Shown one piece after another: positions 37,363-45,673 of a stretch of 64,000 nucleotides of DNA. This stretch comes from Aeromicrobium wangtongii (GTDB lineage Bacteria > Actinomycetota > Actinomycetes > Propionibacteriales > Nocardioidaceae). The translations under genes were made by a program, and so were the position numbers. Position 1 is the stretch's first letter, and every line of letters begins with the position of its first letter. The DNA lies in NCBI RefSeq assembly GCF_024584515.1, contig NZ_CP102173.1, forward strand, positions 2,666,001 through 2,730,000, given 5' to 3'. The notes beneath the pieces were generated by a model. It saw only the letters and a program-made list of their open reading frames with translations. It was not told where the DNA came from and ran no database searches.

Positions 37363-40300
37363 ATGTCTGCCAGCACACAATCGGAAGAGGCGATCGAGGC
37401 TGTGGCCGAGTCCTCACAAGACCATTCAACCCCTGATTTCGGCACCAACCAGTGGCTCGTCGAAGAGATGCACGACCGCTTCACGGCCGACCCCTCGTCC
37501 GTGGACGAGACGTGGGTGAAGTTCTTCACCACCGGTGACGGCGCTTCGTTCAACAGCAGCGCGTCGACGTCGTCCAACGGCACCGCCGCTGCGGCCGCGC
37601 CGGCGGCCGAGGCCCCCCGCGCGCCGCTGACCTCGCCGGAGTCCGATCGCAAGCCTGCTGCCAAGACGCAGCCTGCGACGGCGTCGGCTCCCGAGGAGAA
37701 GGCCCCGGACTCCCCCGCCCCGGTCGCTCCGGTACCGGCCACGCCTCCCGCGGCGGCCAAGAAGTCGCCGGCCAAGCCCGCCGAGGCCAAGCCGGCCGCC
37801 GGTCCCGGCGATGTCGAGAAGGTCGTGCTGCGCGGCGCCGCCGCCCGCACCGTCCAGAACATGGACGCGAGCCTGTCGGTACCGACCGCGACCAGCGTCC
37901 GGTCCGTACCGGTCAAGCTGTTGTTCGACAACCGCACGGTGATCAACAACCACCTCGCCCGCGCACGCGGCGGCAAGGTGTCGTTCACCCACCTGATCGG
38001 CTACGCGATCGTGCAGGCCGTCAAGGCCATGCCCGAGATGAACACCGGCTACGAGGTCGACGCCAAGGGCAAGCCGAACCAGCTCAAGCCCGAGCACATC
38101 AACTTCGGTCTCGCGATCGACCTGCAGAAGCCCGATGGATCCCGTCAGCTGCTGGTGCCGTCGATCAAGGCCACCGAGACCATGAGCTTCGCGGAGTTCT
38201 GGGCGGCCTACGAGACGATGGTGCGCAAGGCCCGCGACGGCAAGCTGGAGGTCTCGGACTTCCAGGGCACGACGTTGAGCCTGACCAACCCCGGTGGCAT
38301 CGGCACCAACCACTCGGTGCCCCGCCTCATGGCCGGCCAGGGCGTCATCATCGGCGTCGGCTCGATGGAGTACCCGCCGGAGTTCCAGGGCGCGTCCGAG
38401 CACACGCTGGCGCAGATGGCGATCTCCAAGATGGTCACCCTGACGTCGACGTACGACCACCGCGTCATCCAGGGCGCCCAGTCCGGTGAGTTCCTCAAGC
38501 GCGTCCACGGCCTGCTGCTGGGCGAGAACGGCTTCTACGACGAGATCTTCCGCTCGCTGAAGATCCCCTACGAGCCGATCCGCTGGGCCCAGGACATCGC
38601 GGTCAGCCACGATGACCAAGTCCACAAGCAGTCCCGCGTCCTGGAGCTCATCCACGCCTTCCGCGTGCGCGGCCACCTCATGGCCGACACGAACCCGCTG
38701 GACAGCTCCCCGCGCAGCCACCCCGATCTCGACACCGCCTCGCACGGCCTGACGCTGTGGGACCTGGATCGCGAGTTCGCGACGGGCTCGTTCAAGAGCG
38801 ACAAGCGCTTCATGAAGCTGCGCGAGATCCTCGGGATCCTGCGCGACTCCTACGCCCGCACGATCGGCGTGGAGTACATGCACATCCAGTCCCCGACCGA
38901 GCGCGAGTGGTTCCAGGAGCGCATCGAGCGCCCGCACACCAAGCCGCCGCGCGAGGAGCAGCTGCGCATCCTGCAGAAGCTCAACCAGGCCGAGGCCTTC
39001 GAGACCTTCCTGCAGACCAAGTTCGTCGGCCAGAAGCGATTCAGCCTCGAGGGTGGCGAGACCACGATCCCGTTCCTCGACGAGATCTGTGAGGCTGCTG
39101 CCGCCGACAAGCTCGAAGAGGTCTGCATCGGCATGGCCCACCGAGGCCGCCTCAACGCGCTGGTCAACATCGCCGGCAAGCGTGCCAGCCAGGTGTTCCG
39201 CGAGTTCGAGGGCAACATCGACCCGCGCACCGTGCAGGGCTCCGGCGACGTCAAGTACCACCTGGGCGTCGAGGGCGAGTTCACCTCGGGCAACGGCGAC
39301 AAGGTCAAGGTCTCCATCGCGGCCAACCCGTCGCACCTGGAGGTCGTCGACCCCGTGCTCGAGGGCATCGCCCGCGCCAAGCAGGACCGCCTCAACCGCG
39401 GACAGGAGTACCCGGTCCTCCCGGTGCTCGTCCACGGTGACGCGGCCTTCGCCGGCCAGGGTGTCGTCGCCGAGACGCTCAACCTCTCGCAGCTGCGCGG
39501 CTACCGCACCGGCGGCACGATCCACCTGATCGTCAACAACCAGGTCGGCTTCACCACGTCGCCGTCCTCGTCGCGCTCCTCGACGTACTGCACCGATGTC
39601 GCCCGGATGATCCAGGCACCGGTGTTCCACGTCAACGGCGACGACCCGGAGGCGTGCATCCGTGTGGCCCAGCTGGCCTACGAGTACCGCCAGACGTTCA
39701 ACAAGGACGTCGTCATCGACCTGGTCTGCTACCGCCGTCGCGGCCACAACGAGGGCGACGACCCCAGCTTCACCCAGCCGCTGATGTACGACACGATCAA
39801 CGCCAAGAAGTCGGTGCGCAAGCTCTACACCGAGGCCCTGGTCGGACGTGGCGACATCACGCTGGAGGAGGCCGAGGCCGCCCTCAGCGACTACCAGGCG
39901 CAGCTCGAGCGCAACTTCGCGGAGGTCAAGGAGGCGTCGAGCCCCGACCTGGACTACACGCGGACACCGGACTACCCCGAGAAGCCCGAGCACACCGGTG
40001 AGCTGATCACCGCGATCACGCCCGAGACGATGAAGGCCGTCGCGGACGCCTACACGAATGTCCCCGAGGGCTTCACGGTCCACCCGAAGGTCCTGCCGCA
40101 GCTCCAGCGCCGCGCGCAGTCCATCTCGGCGGGACCGATCGACTGGGGCACCGGCGAGATCCTGGCCATGGGATCGCTGCTGCTGGATGGTCGTCCGATC
40201 CGCATCTCGGGTCAGGACACCCGCCGTGGCACGTTCTCGTCACGCTTCGCCACCATCATCGACCGCACCAACGCGGACGAGTGGACGCCGCTGGCCAACG

Positions 40301-41163
40301 TCGGCGACGAGCAGGCCACGTTCCACGTCTACGACTCGCTGCTGAGCGAGTACGCCGCACTCGGCTTCGAGTACGGCTACTCGGTGGCCCGTCCCGAGGC
40401 GCTGACGATCTGGGAGGCCCAGTTCGGCGACTTCGTCAACGGCGCCCAGTCCGTCATCGACGAGTACATCTCCTCGGGCGAGACCAAGTGGGGTCAGAAG
40501 TCGGGCGTCGTGCTGCTGCTGCCGCACGGCTACGAGGGCCAGGGACCCGATCACTCGTCGGCGCGCATCGAGCGCTTCCTGACGCTGTGCGCGGACGATG
40601 CGATGACCATCGCGCAGCCCTCGACCCCGGCGTCGTACTTCCACCTGCTGCGTCGCCAGGCGCTGGAGAGCGAGCACCGTCCGCTGGTGGTGTTCACGCC
40701 GAAGTCGATGCTGCGCAGCAAGGCAGCGGCATCGCAGCCCGACGACTTCACGGCCGGCTCGTTCCGTCCGGTCATCGGCGATGACAAGGTCGACCCGGCT
40801 TCGGTCGAGCGCGTCCTGGTCTGCTCCGGCCGCGTGACGTGGGACCTCATGGCCGAGCGGGAGAAGCGCGAGTCGGGTCAGTCCCGCACCGCGATCGTCC
40901 GTCTCGAGCAGATCTACCCGCGTCCCGTCGACGAGCTGAACGCCGAGATCGCCAAGTACCCCAATGCCCGCGAGGTGCGTTGGGTGCAGGACGAGCCCGC
41001 CAACCAGGGTCCGTGGCCGCACATCGCGCTGCACTTCAGCGGCGAGTTCGGTGGTCTCCCGCTGCTGCGGGTCTCGCGTCCGGAGTCGTCGGCCCCGTCG
41101 GTCGGTTCGCACAACCGTCACGTCGAGGAGCAGGCCACGCTCATGCAGCAGGCCTTCGCCTGA
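37363..41163 (+). CDS. kgd: Multifunctional 2-oxoglutarate decarboxylase/dehydrogenase E1-E2 (Kgd/OdhA)
   Basis: This 1266-residue fusion is typical of actinobacteria. A short N-terminal segment ([15 protein letters not shown]) and a Pro/Ala/Lys linker (about 60-150) precede an E2-type acyltransferase core (about 155-400) with the catalytic histidine in [16 protein letters not shown]. The ThDP-dependent E1 part follows, with [13 protein letters not shown], the [17 protein letters not shown] metal/ThDP motif and a C-terminal transketolase-like domain. It converts 2-oxoglutarate towards succinyl-CoA with the shared E2p/E3. AAGGA lies nine bases before ATG 37363; the frame stays open 950 bp further upstream but that part overlaps the AlkZ-like gene. 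Confidence 0.97.
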   Translation: MSASTQSEEAIEAVAESSQDHSTPDFGTNQWLVEEMHDRFTADPSSVDETWVKFFTTGDGASFNSSASTSSNGTAAAAAPAAEAPRAPLTSPESDRKPAAKTQPATASAPEEKAPDSPAPVAPVPATPPAAAKKSPAKPAEAKPAAGPGDVEKVVLRGAAARTVQNMDASLSVPTATSVRSVPVKLLFDNRTVINNHLARARGGKVSFTHLIGYAIVQAVKAMPEMNTGYEVDAKGKPNQLKPEHINFGLAIDLQKPDGSRQLLVPSIKATETMSFAEFWAAYETMVRKARDGKLEVSDFQGTTLSLTNPGGIGTNHSVPRLMAGQGVIIGVGSMEYPPEFQGASEHTLAQMAISKMVTLTSTYDHRVIQGAQSGEFLKRVHGLLLGENGFYDEIFRSLKIPYEPIRWAQDIAVSHDDQVHKQSRVLELIHAFRVRGHLMADTNPLDSSPRSHPDLDTASHGLTLWDLDREFATGSFKSDKRFMKLREILGILRDSYARTIGVEYMHIQSPTEREWFQERIERPHTKPPREEQLRILQKLNQAEAFETFLQTKFVGQKRFSLEGGETTIPFLDEICEAAAADKLEEVCIGMAHRGRLNALVNIAGKRASQVFREFEGNIDPRTVQGSGDVKYHLGVEGEFTSGNGDKVKVSIAANPSHLEVVDPVLEGIARAKQDRLNRGQEYPVLPVLVHGDAAFAGQGVVAETLNLSQLRGYRTGGTIHLIVNNQVGFTTSPSSSRSSTYCTDVARMIQAPVFHVNGDDPEACIRVAQLAYEYRQTFNKDVVIDLVCYRRRGHNEGDDPSFTQPLMYDTINAKKSVRKLYTEALVGRGDITLEEAEAALSDYQAQLERNFAEVKEASSPDLDYTRTPDYPEKPEHTGELITAITPETMKAVADAYTNVPEGFTVHPKVLPQLQRRAQSISAGPIDWGTGEILAMGSLLLDGRPIRISGQDTRRGTFSSRFATIIDRTNADEWTPLANVGDEQATFHVYDSLLSEYAALGFEYGYSVARPEALTIWEAQFGDFVNGAQSVIDEYISSGETKWGQKSGVVLLLPHGYEGQGPDHSSARIERFLTLCADDAMTIAQPSTPASYFHLLRRQALESEHRPLVVFTPKSMLRSKAAASQPDDFTAGSFRPVIGDDKVDPASVERVLVCSGRVTWDLMAEREKRESGQSRTAIVRLEQIYPRPVDELNAEIAKYPNAREVRWVQDEPANQGPWPHIALHFSGEFGGLPLLRVSRPESSAPSVGSHNRHVEEQATLMQQAFA

Positions 41164-41175
41164 GGTCTGGTCACG

Positions 41176-41352
41176 ATGTACTTCACGGATCGCGGTATCG
41201 AGGAGCTCCAGAGCCGGCGAGGTGACGAAGAGGTCACCTTCGCCTGGCTCGCCGAGCAGCTCAGCACGTTCGTGGACCTGAACCCGGACTTCGAGATCCC
41301 GGTGGAGCGCCTCGCCACGTGGCTCGCCCGCCTGGACGACGACGACGAGTGA
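41176..41352 (+). CDS. DUF6104 family small acidic protein
   Basis: A 58-residue protein beginning MYFTDRGIEELQSRRGDEEV and ending in an acidic tail (RLDDDDE). It closely resembles the DUF6104 proteins of Streptomyces. It starts 12 bp after the kgd stop, so it is probably co-transcribed with kgd. Function is unknown; linkage to 2-oxoglutarate metabolism is only positional. Confidence 0.8.
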   Translation: MYFTDRGIEELQSRRGDEEVTFAWLAEQLSTFVDLNPDFEIPVERLATWLARLDDDDE

Positions 41353-41384
41353 GACCGTGGGCGCCCGCGCCAGGCTCTGAGCCA

Positions 41385-41436
41385 ACACGACAAATAGCCA
41401 CCCCGCCGCACCTCGGTGGGGTGGCTATTGTCGTGT
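41385..41436. promoter_or_regulatory. Near-perfect long inverted repeat over the DUF1059 gene promoter
   Basis: Arms 41385-41404 and 41418-41436 are complementary over 19 bp with one bulged A and a 13-nt loop. The right arm contains TATTGT (41426-41431), which ends 6 nt before ATG 41438. The element could end the kgd-DUF6104 transcript, act as an operator for the DUF1059 gene, or both. Confidence 0.7.
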
Positions 41437-41437
41437 C

Positions 41438-41611
41438 ATGGCCAAGATGATGAGCTGCCCGTGCGGGCAGCAGCTCGTGGGACGAACCGACGACGACTTC
41501 GTCGGCGCAGTCGATGCGCACCTGCGCGACGCCCACGGCGGGCGCTCCTACCCGCGCGAGGCGATTCTGTCGATGGCGACGTCGATCCCCGACGACACCG
41601 TCACGGACTGA
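41438..41611 (+). CDS. DUF1059 family small putative metal-binding protein
   Basis: A 57-residue protein with a CPCG motif at residues 7-10 and a HLRDAHGG motif (His28, His33), the two Cys plus two His pattern of DUF1059. It probably binds a metal such as zinc. The -10 box TATTGT ends 6 nt before the ATG and lies inside a long inverted repeat. It ends 14 bp before the AAA ATPase gene, with which it may be co-transcribed. Confidence 0.75.
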   Translation: MAKMMSCPCGQQLVGRTDDDFVGAVDAHLRDAHGGRSYPREAILSMATSIPDDTVTD

Positions 41612-41625
41612 CCCACACCGGCGAC

Positions 41626-42354
41626 GTGCGCTTCGACCAGCCCCCGGTCGTGCGGGTCAGCCGCGACCCGCACGCGACGTACGACCGCCGCGTCTGGCCG
41701 CACACGATCCCGGCGGTGGCACAACTCATGGCCGATGGCCTGGACCTGCCTCCCGGCGTCACCTTCCTCGTGGGCGAGAACGGCTCGGGCAAGTCGACGC
41801 TGGTCGAGGCCATCGCGGGCGCGTACGGGCTCTCGCCCGCGGGCGGCAGCTCGCACGGGCTCCACCAGACCCGGGCCACCGAGTCGCCCCTGCACCGCGA
41901 TCTGCTCGTCCAGCGGGGCATCGGCACCGGCCACTGGGGATTCTTCCTGCGCGCCGAGACGATGCACGGCTGGTACACCTACATGGACCAGCACGGTGGC
42001 GGCAACGACGCGGACTACCACGCGATGAGCCACGGGGAGTCGTTCCTGGAGGTGCTGACCCGCAAGTTCGACTCGCCGAGCTTCTACTGCCTCGACGAGC
42101 CGGAGGCCGCGCTGTCGTTCAGCTCGACGCTGAGCCTGATCCGCGTCCTGCACGATGTCGTGCAGGACGGTGGGCAGGTGCTGTGCGCGACACACTCCCC
42201 CGTCCTGGCGTCGATGCCCGGAGCGCACATCCTCGAGGTCGGCGCGTGGGGACTGCGCGAGACCGCCTGGAACGACCTCGAGCTCGTCCGGCACTGGCGG
42301 GCGTACCTGGACGCCCCGATGCGCTACCTGCGGCACACCCTCGCAGAGGACTGA
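41626..42354 (+). CDS. AAA family ATPase (ABC/SMC-type P-loop)
   Basis: This ATPase of about 242 residues has Walker A GENGSGKST (around residues 47-55), a signature-like MSHGESFLEVL segment, Walker B FYCLDEPEAAL and a switch histidine in CATHSPVL. It is the stand-alone AAA_15/AAA_21 type, also found in OLD-like and defence-associated ATPases, but has no nuclease domain. GTG 41626 is the most likely start, 14 bp after the DUF1059 stop. No partner gene that would define a defence system is adjacent. Confidence 0.85.
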   Translation: MRFDQPPVVRVSRDPHATYDRRVWPHTIPAVAQLMADGLDLPPGVTFLVGENGSGKSTLVEAIAGAYGLSPAGGSSHGLHQTRATESPLHRDLLVQRGIGTGHWGFFLRAETMHGWYTYMDQHGGGNDADYHAMSHGESFLEVLTRKFDSPSFYCLDEPEAALSFSSTLSLIRVLHDVVQDGGQVLCATHSPVLASMPGAHILEVGAWGLRETAWNDLELVRHWRAYLDAPMRYLRHTLAED

Positions 42355-42369
42355 CCGCGCCCAGGGCTC

Positions 42370-42446
42370 ACCAAGATTTGGCCCCTTAGCAACCGTTTCG
42401 TGCCGCGTGAGCGTTCGAAATGGTTGCTAAGGGGCCAAATCTTGGT
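42370..42446. terminator. 25-bp perfect inverted repeat between convergent genes
   Basis: Arms 42370-42394 and 42422-42446 are perfectly complementary; allowing one G-U pair the stem reaches 30-31 bp. The loop is about 15-27 nt. It lies between the convergent ATPase and quinone oxidoreductase genes, 16 and 11 bp from their stops, so a bidirectional terminator is the simplest reading. It is far longer than needed and has no U-run, so a dispersed palindromic element is an alternative. Confidence 0.65.
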
Positions 42447-42456
42447 CGGGGCGTGG

Positions 42457-43425
42457 CTAGAGGGTCAGGACGATCTTGCCGAAGACCGAACCGTCGATGA
42501 TGCTCTGCAGGCCATCGGCGGCCTGGTCCATCGGGATCTCCCGGTCGATCAGCGGACGCGTCCCGGTCACGTCCATGAACTGCGCGAGCGCGTGCAGCTC
42601 GTCGCGGGTGCCCATCGTCGAGCCGTGGACGCGCATCTGCTGGAAGAAGATCCGGGTGAGCTCGGCGTGCGAGGGCGCGTCGCCGGACGTCGCGCCCGAG
42701 ATGACGATCGTCCCGCCGGGACGCATCGACTTCACCGAGTGCGACCACGTCGCGGCGCCGACGGTCTCCATCACCGCATCGACCTTCGTGGGCAGCCGGG
42801 CGCCGGACTCGAACGCCTCGTGGGCGCCGATCTCGACGGCCCGGGCCCGCTTGTCCTCGTCGCGGCTGGTCGCGTAGACCCGGAAGCCGGCCGCGCGGGC
42901 CAGCGTGATCGCCGCCGTCGCGACACCGCCGCCGGCGCCCTGCACCAGCACCGTGTCGCCCTGCTTGAGGCCGGACTGCGTGAACAGCATCCGGTAGGCC
43001 GTGAGCCACGCCGTCGGCAGGCAGGCGGCCTCGGCGAACGACAGGCCCGCCGGCTTCGGCACGATGTTGCGGGTCGGCACCGCCACCCGCTCGGCGAACG
43101 TCCCCTGGTGGCGCTCCGACAGCAGCGACCGGCGGGGGTCGAGGGTCTCGTCACCACGCCACGACGGATCGCTGATCACCGCGTGCACCAGGACCTCGTT
43201 GCCGTCCTCGTCGTACCCGGCGGCGTCGCAGCCCAGGATCATCGGCAGCGACTTCTCGGCGAGGCCGACGCCGCGCAGGCTCCACACGTCGTGATGGTTG
43301 ATCGAGGCCGCCTTGACGGTCACGGTCGTCCACCCGTCGGGGACCTCGGGCTCGGGGCGCTCCCCCACGACGAGGCCGTCCAACGGGCTGTCGGGACGGA
43401 TCTGGCCGGCGTAGACCGCGAACAT
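42457..43425 (-). CDS. Zinc-type alcohol dehydrogenase-like quinone oxidoreductase (MDR family)
   Basis: This 322-residue NADPH-dependent MDR protein has a GroES-like N-terminal half and a Rossmann half with the nucleotide motif VQGAGGGVATAAITLA (about residues 158-173). The catalytic-zinc ligands of true alcohol dehydrogenases are not all present, so a quinone or enone reductase is more likely. AAGGAG lies 6 nt before ATG 43425. It is 10 bp downstream of the malic enzyme gene, probably in one operon, so both would bear on NADPH. Confidence 0.85.
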   Translation of the reverse strand: MFAVYAGQIRPDSPLDGLVVGERPEPEVPDGWTTVTVKAASINHHDVWSLRGVGLAEKSLPMILGCDAAGYDEDGNEVLVHAVISDPSWRGDETLDPRRSLLSERHQGTFAERVAVPTRNIVPKPAGLSFAEAACLPTAWLTAYRMLFTQSGLKQGDTVLVQGAGGGVATAAITLARAAGFRVYATSRDEDKRARAVEIGAHEAFESGARLPTKVDAVMETVGAATWSHSVKSMRPGGTIVISGATSGDAPSHAELTRIFFQQMRVHGSTMGTRDELHALAQFMDVTGTRPLIDREIPMDQAADGLQSIIDGSVFGKIVLTL

Positions 43426-43435
43426 GGGAGCTCCT

Positions 43436-44635
43436 TCAGTAGGGACGGCGGGCGAGGCCCTCACGACGTGCAGTGTCCGTCACGGCCCGCGCCACGGCGG
43501 TCGCGACACGCGGGTCGAACGGCGAGGGGATCACGTAGCTCTCGCTGATCTCGTCGCCCACCAGATCGGCGATCGCGGTGGCGGCGGCCAGCTTCATGCC
43601 CTCCGAGATGCGGGTCGCGCGGACGTCGAGCGCACCGCGGAAGATCCCCGGGAAGACCAGCACGTTGTTGATCTGGTTGGGGAAGTCCGAGCGGCCGGTG
43701 GCGACCACGCGGGCGTACTTGTGGGCGACATCGGGATGGATCTCCGGGTGGGGGTTGGCCATCGCGAACACGATCGCCTCCGGCGCCATCCGGGCGACGG
43801 CCTCCTCCGGCACCGTTCCGCCGGAGACACCGATGAACACGTCAGCCCCGTCCAGCGCGTCCGCGATCGTGCCGGGACGGGCCCAGGCGGACGTCTGCTC
43901 GGCCAGCCACCGCTTGACGTCGTTGAGGTCCTCACGGCCGGGGTGGATGACACCCGACCGGTCGACCACGGCGATCCTGCGGACCCCTGCGGACTGCAGG
44001 ATCTTGGTGATGGCGACACCGGCGGCGCCCGCGCCGGAGATGACGACCTTGAAGTCCTCGAGGTCGCGGTCGGTCAGCCGGGCAGCGTTGATGAGCGCCG
44101 CGAGGGTCACGACCGCGGTGCCGTGCTGGTCGTCGTGGAAGACCGGGATGTCGAGCCGCTCGATGAGTCGGCGCTCGATCTCGAAGCAGCGGGGACTCGA
44201 GATGTCCTCGAGGTTGATGCCGCCGAATGACGGCGCGAGCCGCACGACCGTCTCGACGATCTCGTCGACATCGGTCGTGTCGAGGGCGATCGGGATCGCA
44301 TCGACGCCGCCGAACTGCTTGAACAGGATCGCCTTGCCCTCCATGACCGGCATGGAGGCCGCGGGGCCGATGTCCCCGAGGCCGAGGACCGCGGTCCCGT
44401 CGGTCACCACGGCGACGGTGTTCGAGACCCAGGTGTAGTCGTGGGCGAGCTCCGGGTCGGACGCGATGGCCTCGCAGACCCGCGCGACACCGGGGGTGTA
44501 CGCCAGGGAGAGGTCATCGGTGTCGCGGATGGGCACGGACGACTCGATGCTCATCTTGCCGCCGCGGTGCAGGGCGAAGACCGCATCGTCGGGGTCGATC
44601 AGGTCGTGGGGCAGGTCGATGTCTGTAGCAACCAT
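43436..44635 (-). CDS. NAD(P)-dependent malic enzyme
   Basis: This 399-residue enzyme decarboxylates malate to pyruvate with NAD(P)H. Family motifs are SLAYTPGVARVCEAI (about 43-57), the metal site in PVFHDDQHGTAVV and the nucleotide motif VISGAGAAGVAI (around 190-201). It is the short bacterial form without a phosphotransacetylase domain. A GAGGA stretch precedes ATG 44635 by about 9 nt. It probably heads an operon with the quinone oxidoreductase. Confidence 0.95.
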   Translation of the reverse strand: MVATDIDLPHDLIDPDDAVFALHRGGKMSIESSVPIRDTDDLSLAYTPGVARVCEAIASDPELAHDYTWVSNTVAVVTDGTAVLGLGDIGPAASMPVMEGKAILFKQFGGVDAIPIALDTTDVDEIVETVVRLAPSFGGINLEDISSPRCFEIERRLIERLDIPVFHDDQHGTAVVTLAALINAARLTDRDLEDFKVVISGAGAAGVAITKILQSAGVRRIAVVDRSGVIHPGREDLNDVKRWLAEQTSAWARPGTIADALDGADVFIGVSGGTVPEEAVARMAPEAIVFAMANPHPEIHPDVAHKYARVVATGRSDFPNQINNVLVFPGIFRGALDVRATRISEGMKLAAATAIADLVGDEISESYVIPSPFDPRVATAVARAVTDTARREGLARRPY

Positions 44636-44764
44636 TGAAGGTATTCCTCGGGAAACGTGAGCTGTCTCAACGGGACCGATCAGGTCGCCGGATGCGGCGT
44701 CAGGCCGCAGATCTGTTCGTACCGCCGAAGCGGGATGTCACGGGTTGTGCCCGGGCCAGCAGTC

Positions 44765-45160
44765 TTACACGGATCGGTCGTCGCGGAACGCCCGGGTCAC
44801 GGGCGGAGCGAGCAGACAGGCCAGCACCGCCACCGCCGGCAGCGCGATGGCCGCGCTGATCCAGGCCGCATCCCCGCGGAAGTTCCAGGCCAGGCCGAGC
44901 TGGATGAGCTGGGCGAAGACCAAGGGGCTGCGGGCCCACGCATCGCCGGCCACCAGGCGCCAGGCGGCCCAGAGCAGACCCGCGGCGATGATCGCCAGGA
45001 AGAGGGTGGTCACGATGCCCAGGCTCACCCGGTCCGAGGACACGCTGAACAGCTCGAGCGCCGCCAGGACGGCAAAAGCCAGCCCCTCCAGCGACACGAT
45101 CACCGCGGCAGTCACGAGCAAGGTGCGGGCCGTCCCAGACGGCCGTCCGGGAGACGTCAC
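44765..45160 (-). CDS. Hypothetical membrane protein, four helices
   Basis: This 131-residue protein is predicted to have four membrane segments (about residues 14-36, 47-67, 76-92 and 100-118). I do not recognise a family with confidence. GTG 45160 follows TAGGCT by 6 nt, a leaderless arrangement. It is divergent from whiB1. Confidence 0.72.
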   Translation of the reverse strand: MTSPGRPSGTARTLLVTAAVIVSLEGLAFAVLAALELFSVSSDRVSLGIVTTLFLAIIAAGLLWAAWRLVAGDAWARSPLVFAQLIQLGLAWNFRGDAAWISAAIALPAVAVLACLLAPPVTRAFRDDRSV

Positions 45161-45166
45161 GAGGCA

Positions 45167-45172
45167 AGCCTA
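45167..45172 (-). promoter_or_regulatory. -10 hexamer TAGGCT before the 131-residue membrane protein
   Basis: TAGGCT on the minus strand ends 6 nt before GTG 45160. Confidence 0.55.
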
Positions 45173-45341
45173 GAAGACACGCCCAGGCAAGCCCGAACGG
45201 CATGTGACTCATCCGACAATTCGCCGGGTCCAGTTGCCCTTGTAAAGCGCCCCGAATGTTGAAACCATGGAGTCACTGCCCGCTGAACAGGTCAAACAGG
45301 CCTGCCTGCGGGCGCAACACCGAACGGGAAGGAGTGTCCCC

Positions 45342-45593
45342 ATGGATTGGCGCCACAAGTCGGCATGCCTCGATGAGGATCCTGAGCTCTTCTTCCCCAT
45401 CGGCAACACGGGTCCCGCCATCTTGCAGATCGAAGAGGCCAAGGTCGTATGCCGCCGCTGTGATGTTCGCGAACAGTGCCTTCAGTGGGCACTCGAGTCC
45501 GGACAGGACCACGGTGTGTGGGGAGGCTTGAGCGAAGACGAACGTCGAACGCTGAAGCGTCGCAATGCTCGTGCACGTATTCGTACGGCTTGA
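45342..45593 (+). CDS. whiB1: WhiB family iron-sulfur regulator, WhiB1 type
   Basis: This 83-residue regulator has the four cluster cysteines at 9, 37, 40 and 46, the turn GVWGG at 58-62 and a basic C-terminal DNA-binding tail (RRTLKRRNARARIRT). Spacing and sequence match Mycobacterium tuberculosis WhiB1, whose NO-sensitive [4Fe-4S] form binds the primary sigma factor. AAGGAG precedes ATG 45342. It is followed by a U-tailed terminator and the convergent pdtaS gene, the same arrangement as Rv3219/Rv3220c. Confidence 0.95.
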   Translation: MDWRHKSACLDEDPELFFPIGNTGPAILQIEEAKVVCRRCDVREQCLQWALESGQDHGVWGGLSEDERRTLKRRNARARIRTA

Positions 45594-45611
45594 GCAAACG
45601 CACGTATCGGT

Positions 45612-45646
45612 GAACCCCGTGGCCAGACGGCCGCGGGGTTCTTTGT
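45612..45646 (+). terminator. Intrinsic terminator of whiB1
   Basis: GAACCCCG-T-GGCC pairs with GGCC-G-CGGGGTTC around a 4-nt loop (45612-45641), followed by TTTGT. It lies 18 nt after the whiB1 stop. Confidence 0.85.
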
Positions 45647-45673
45647 ATCTCCGGGACCTCACCGGCCCGGCAC

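Noticed and set aside
41626-42354. Anti-phage defence ATPase system
   Set aside because: The AAA ATPase resembles defence ATPases, but no nuclease, reverse transcriptase or other effector is adjacent, so a defence role cannot be supported.
45204-45219. CRP-type site (TGTGA-N6-CGACA) upstream of whiB1
   Set aside because: Mtb whiB1 is CRP-regulated, but only one half-site is intact here and the second deviates at two of five positions, so support is too weak.
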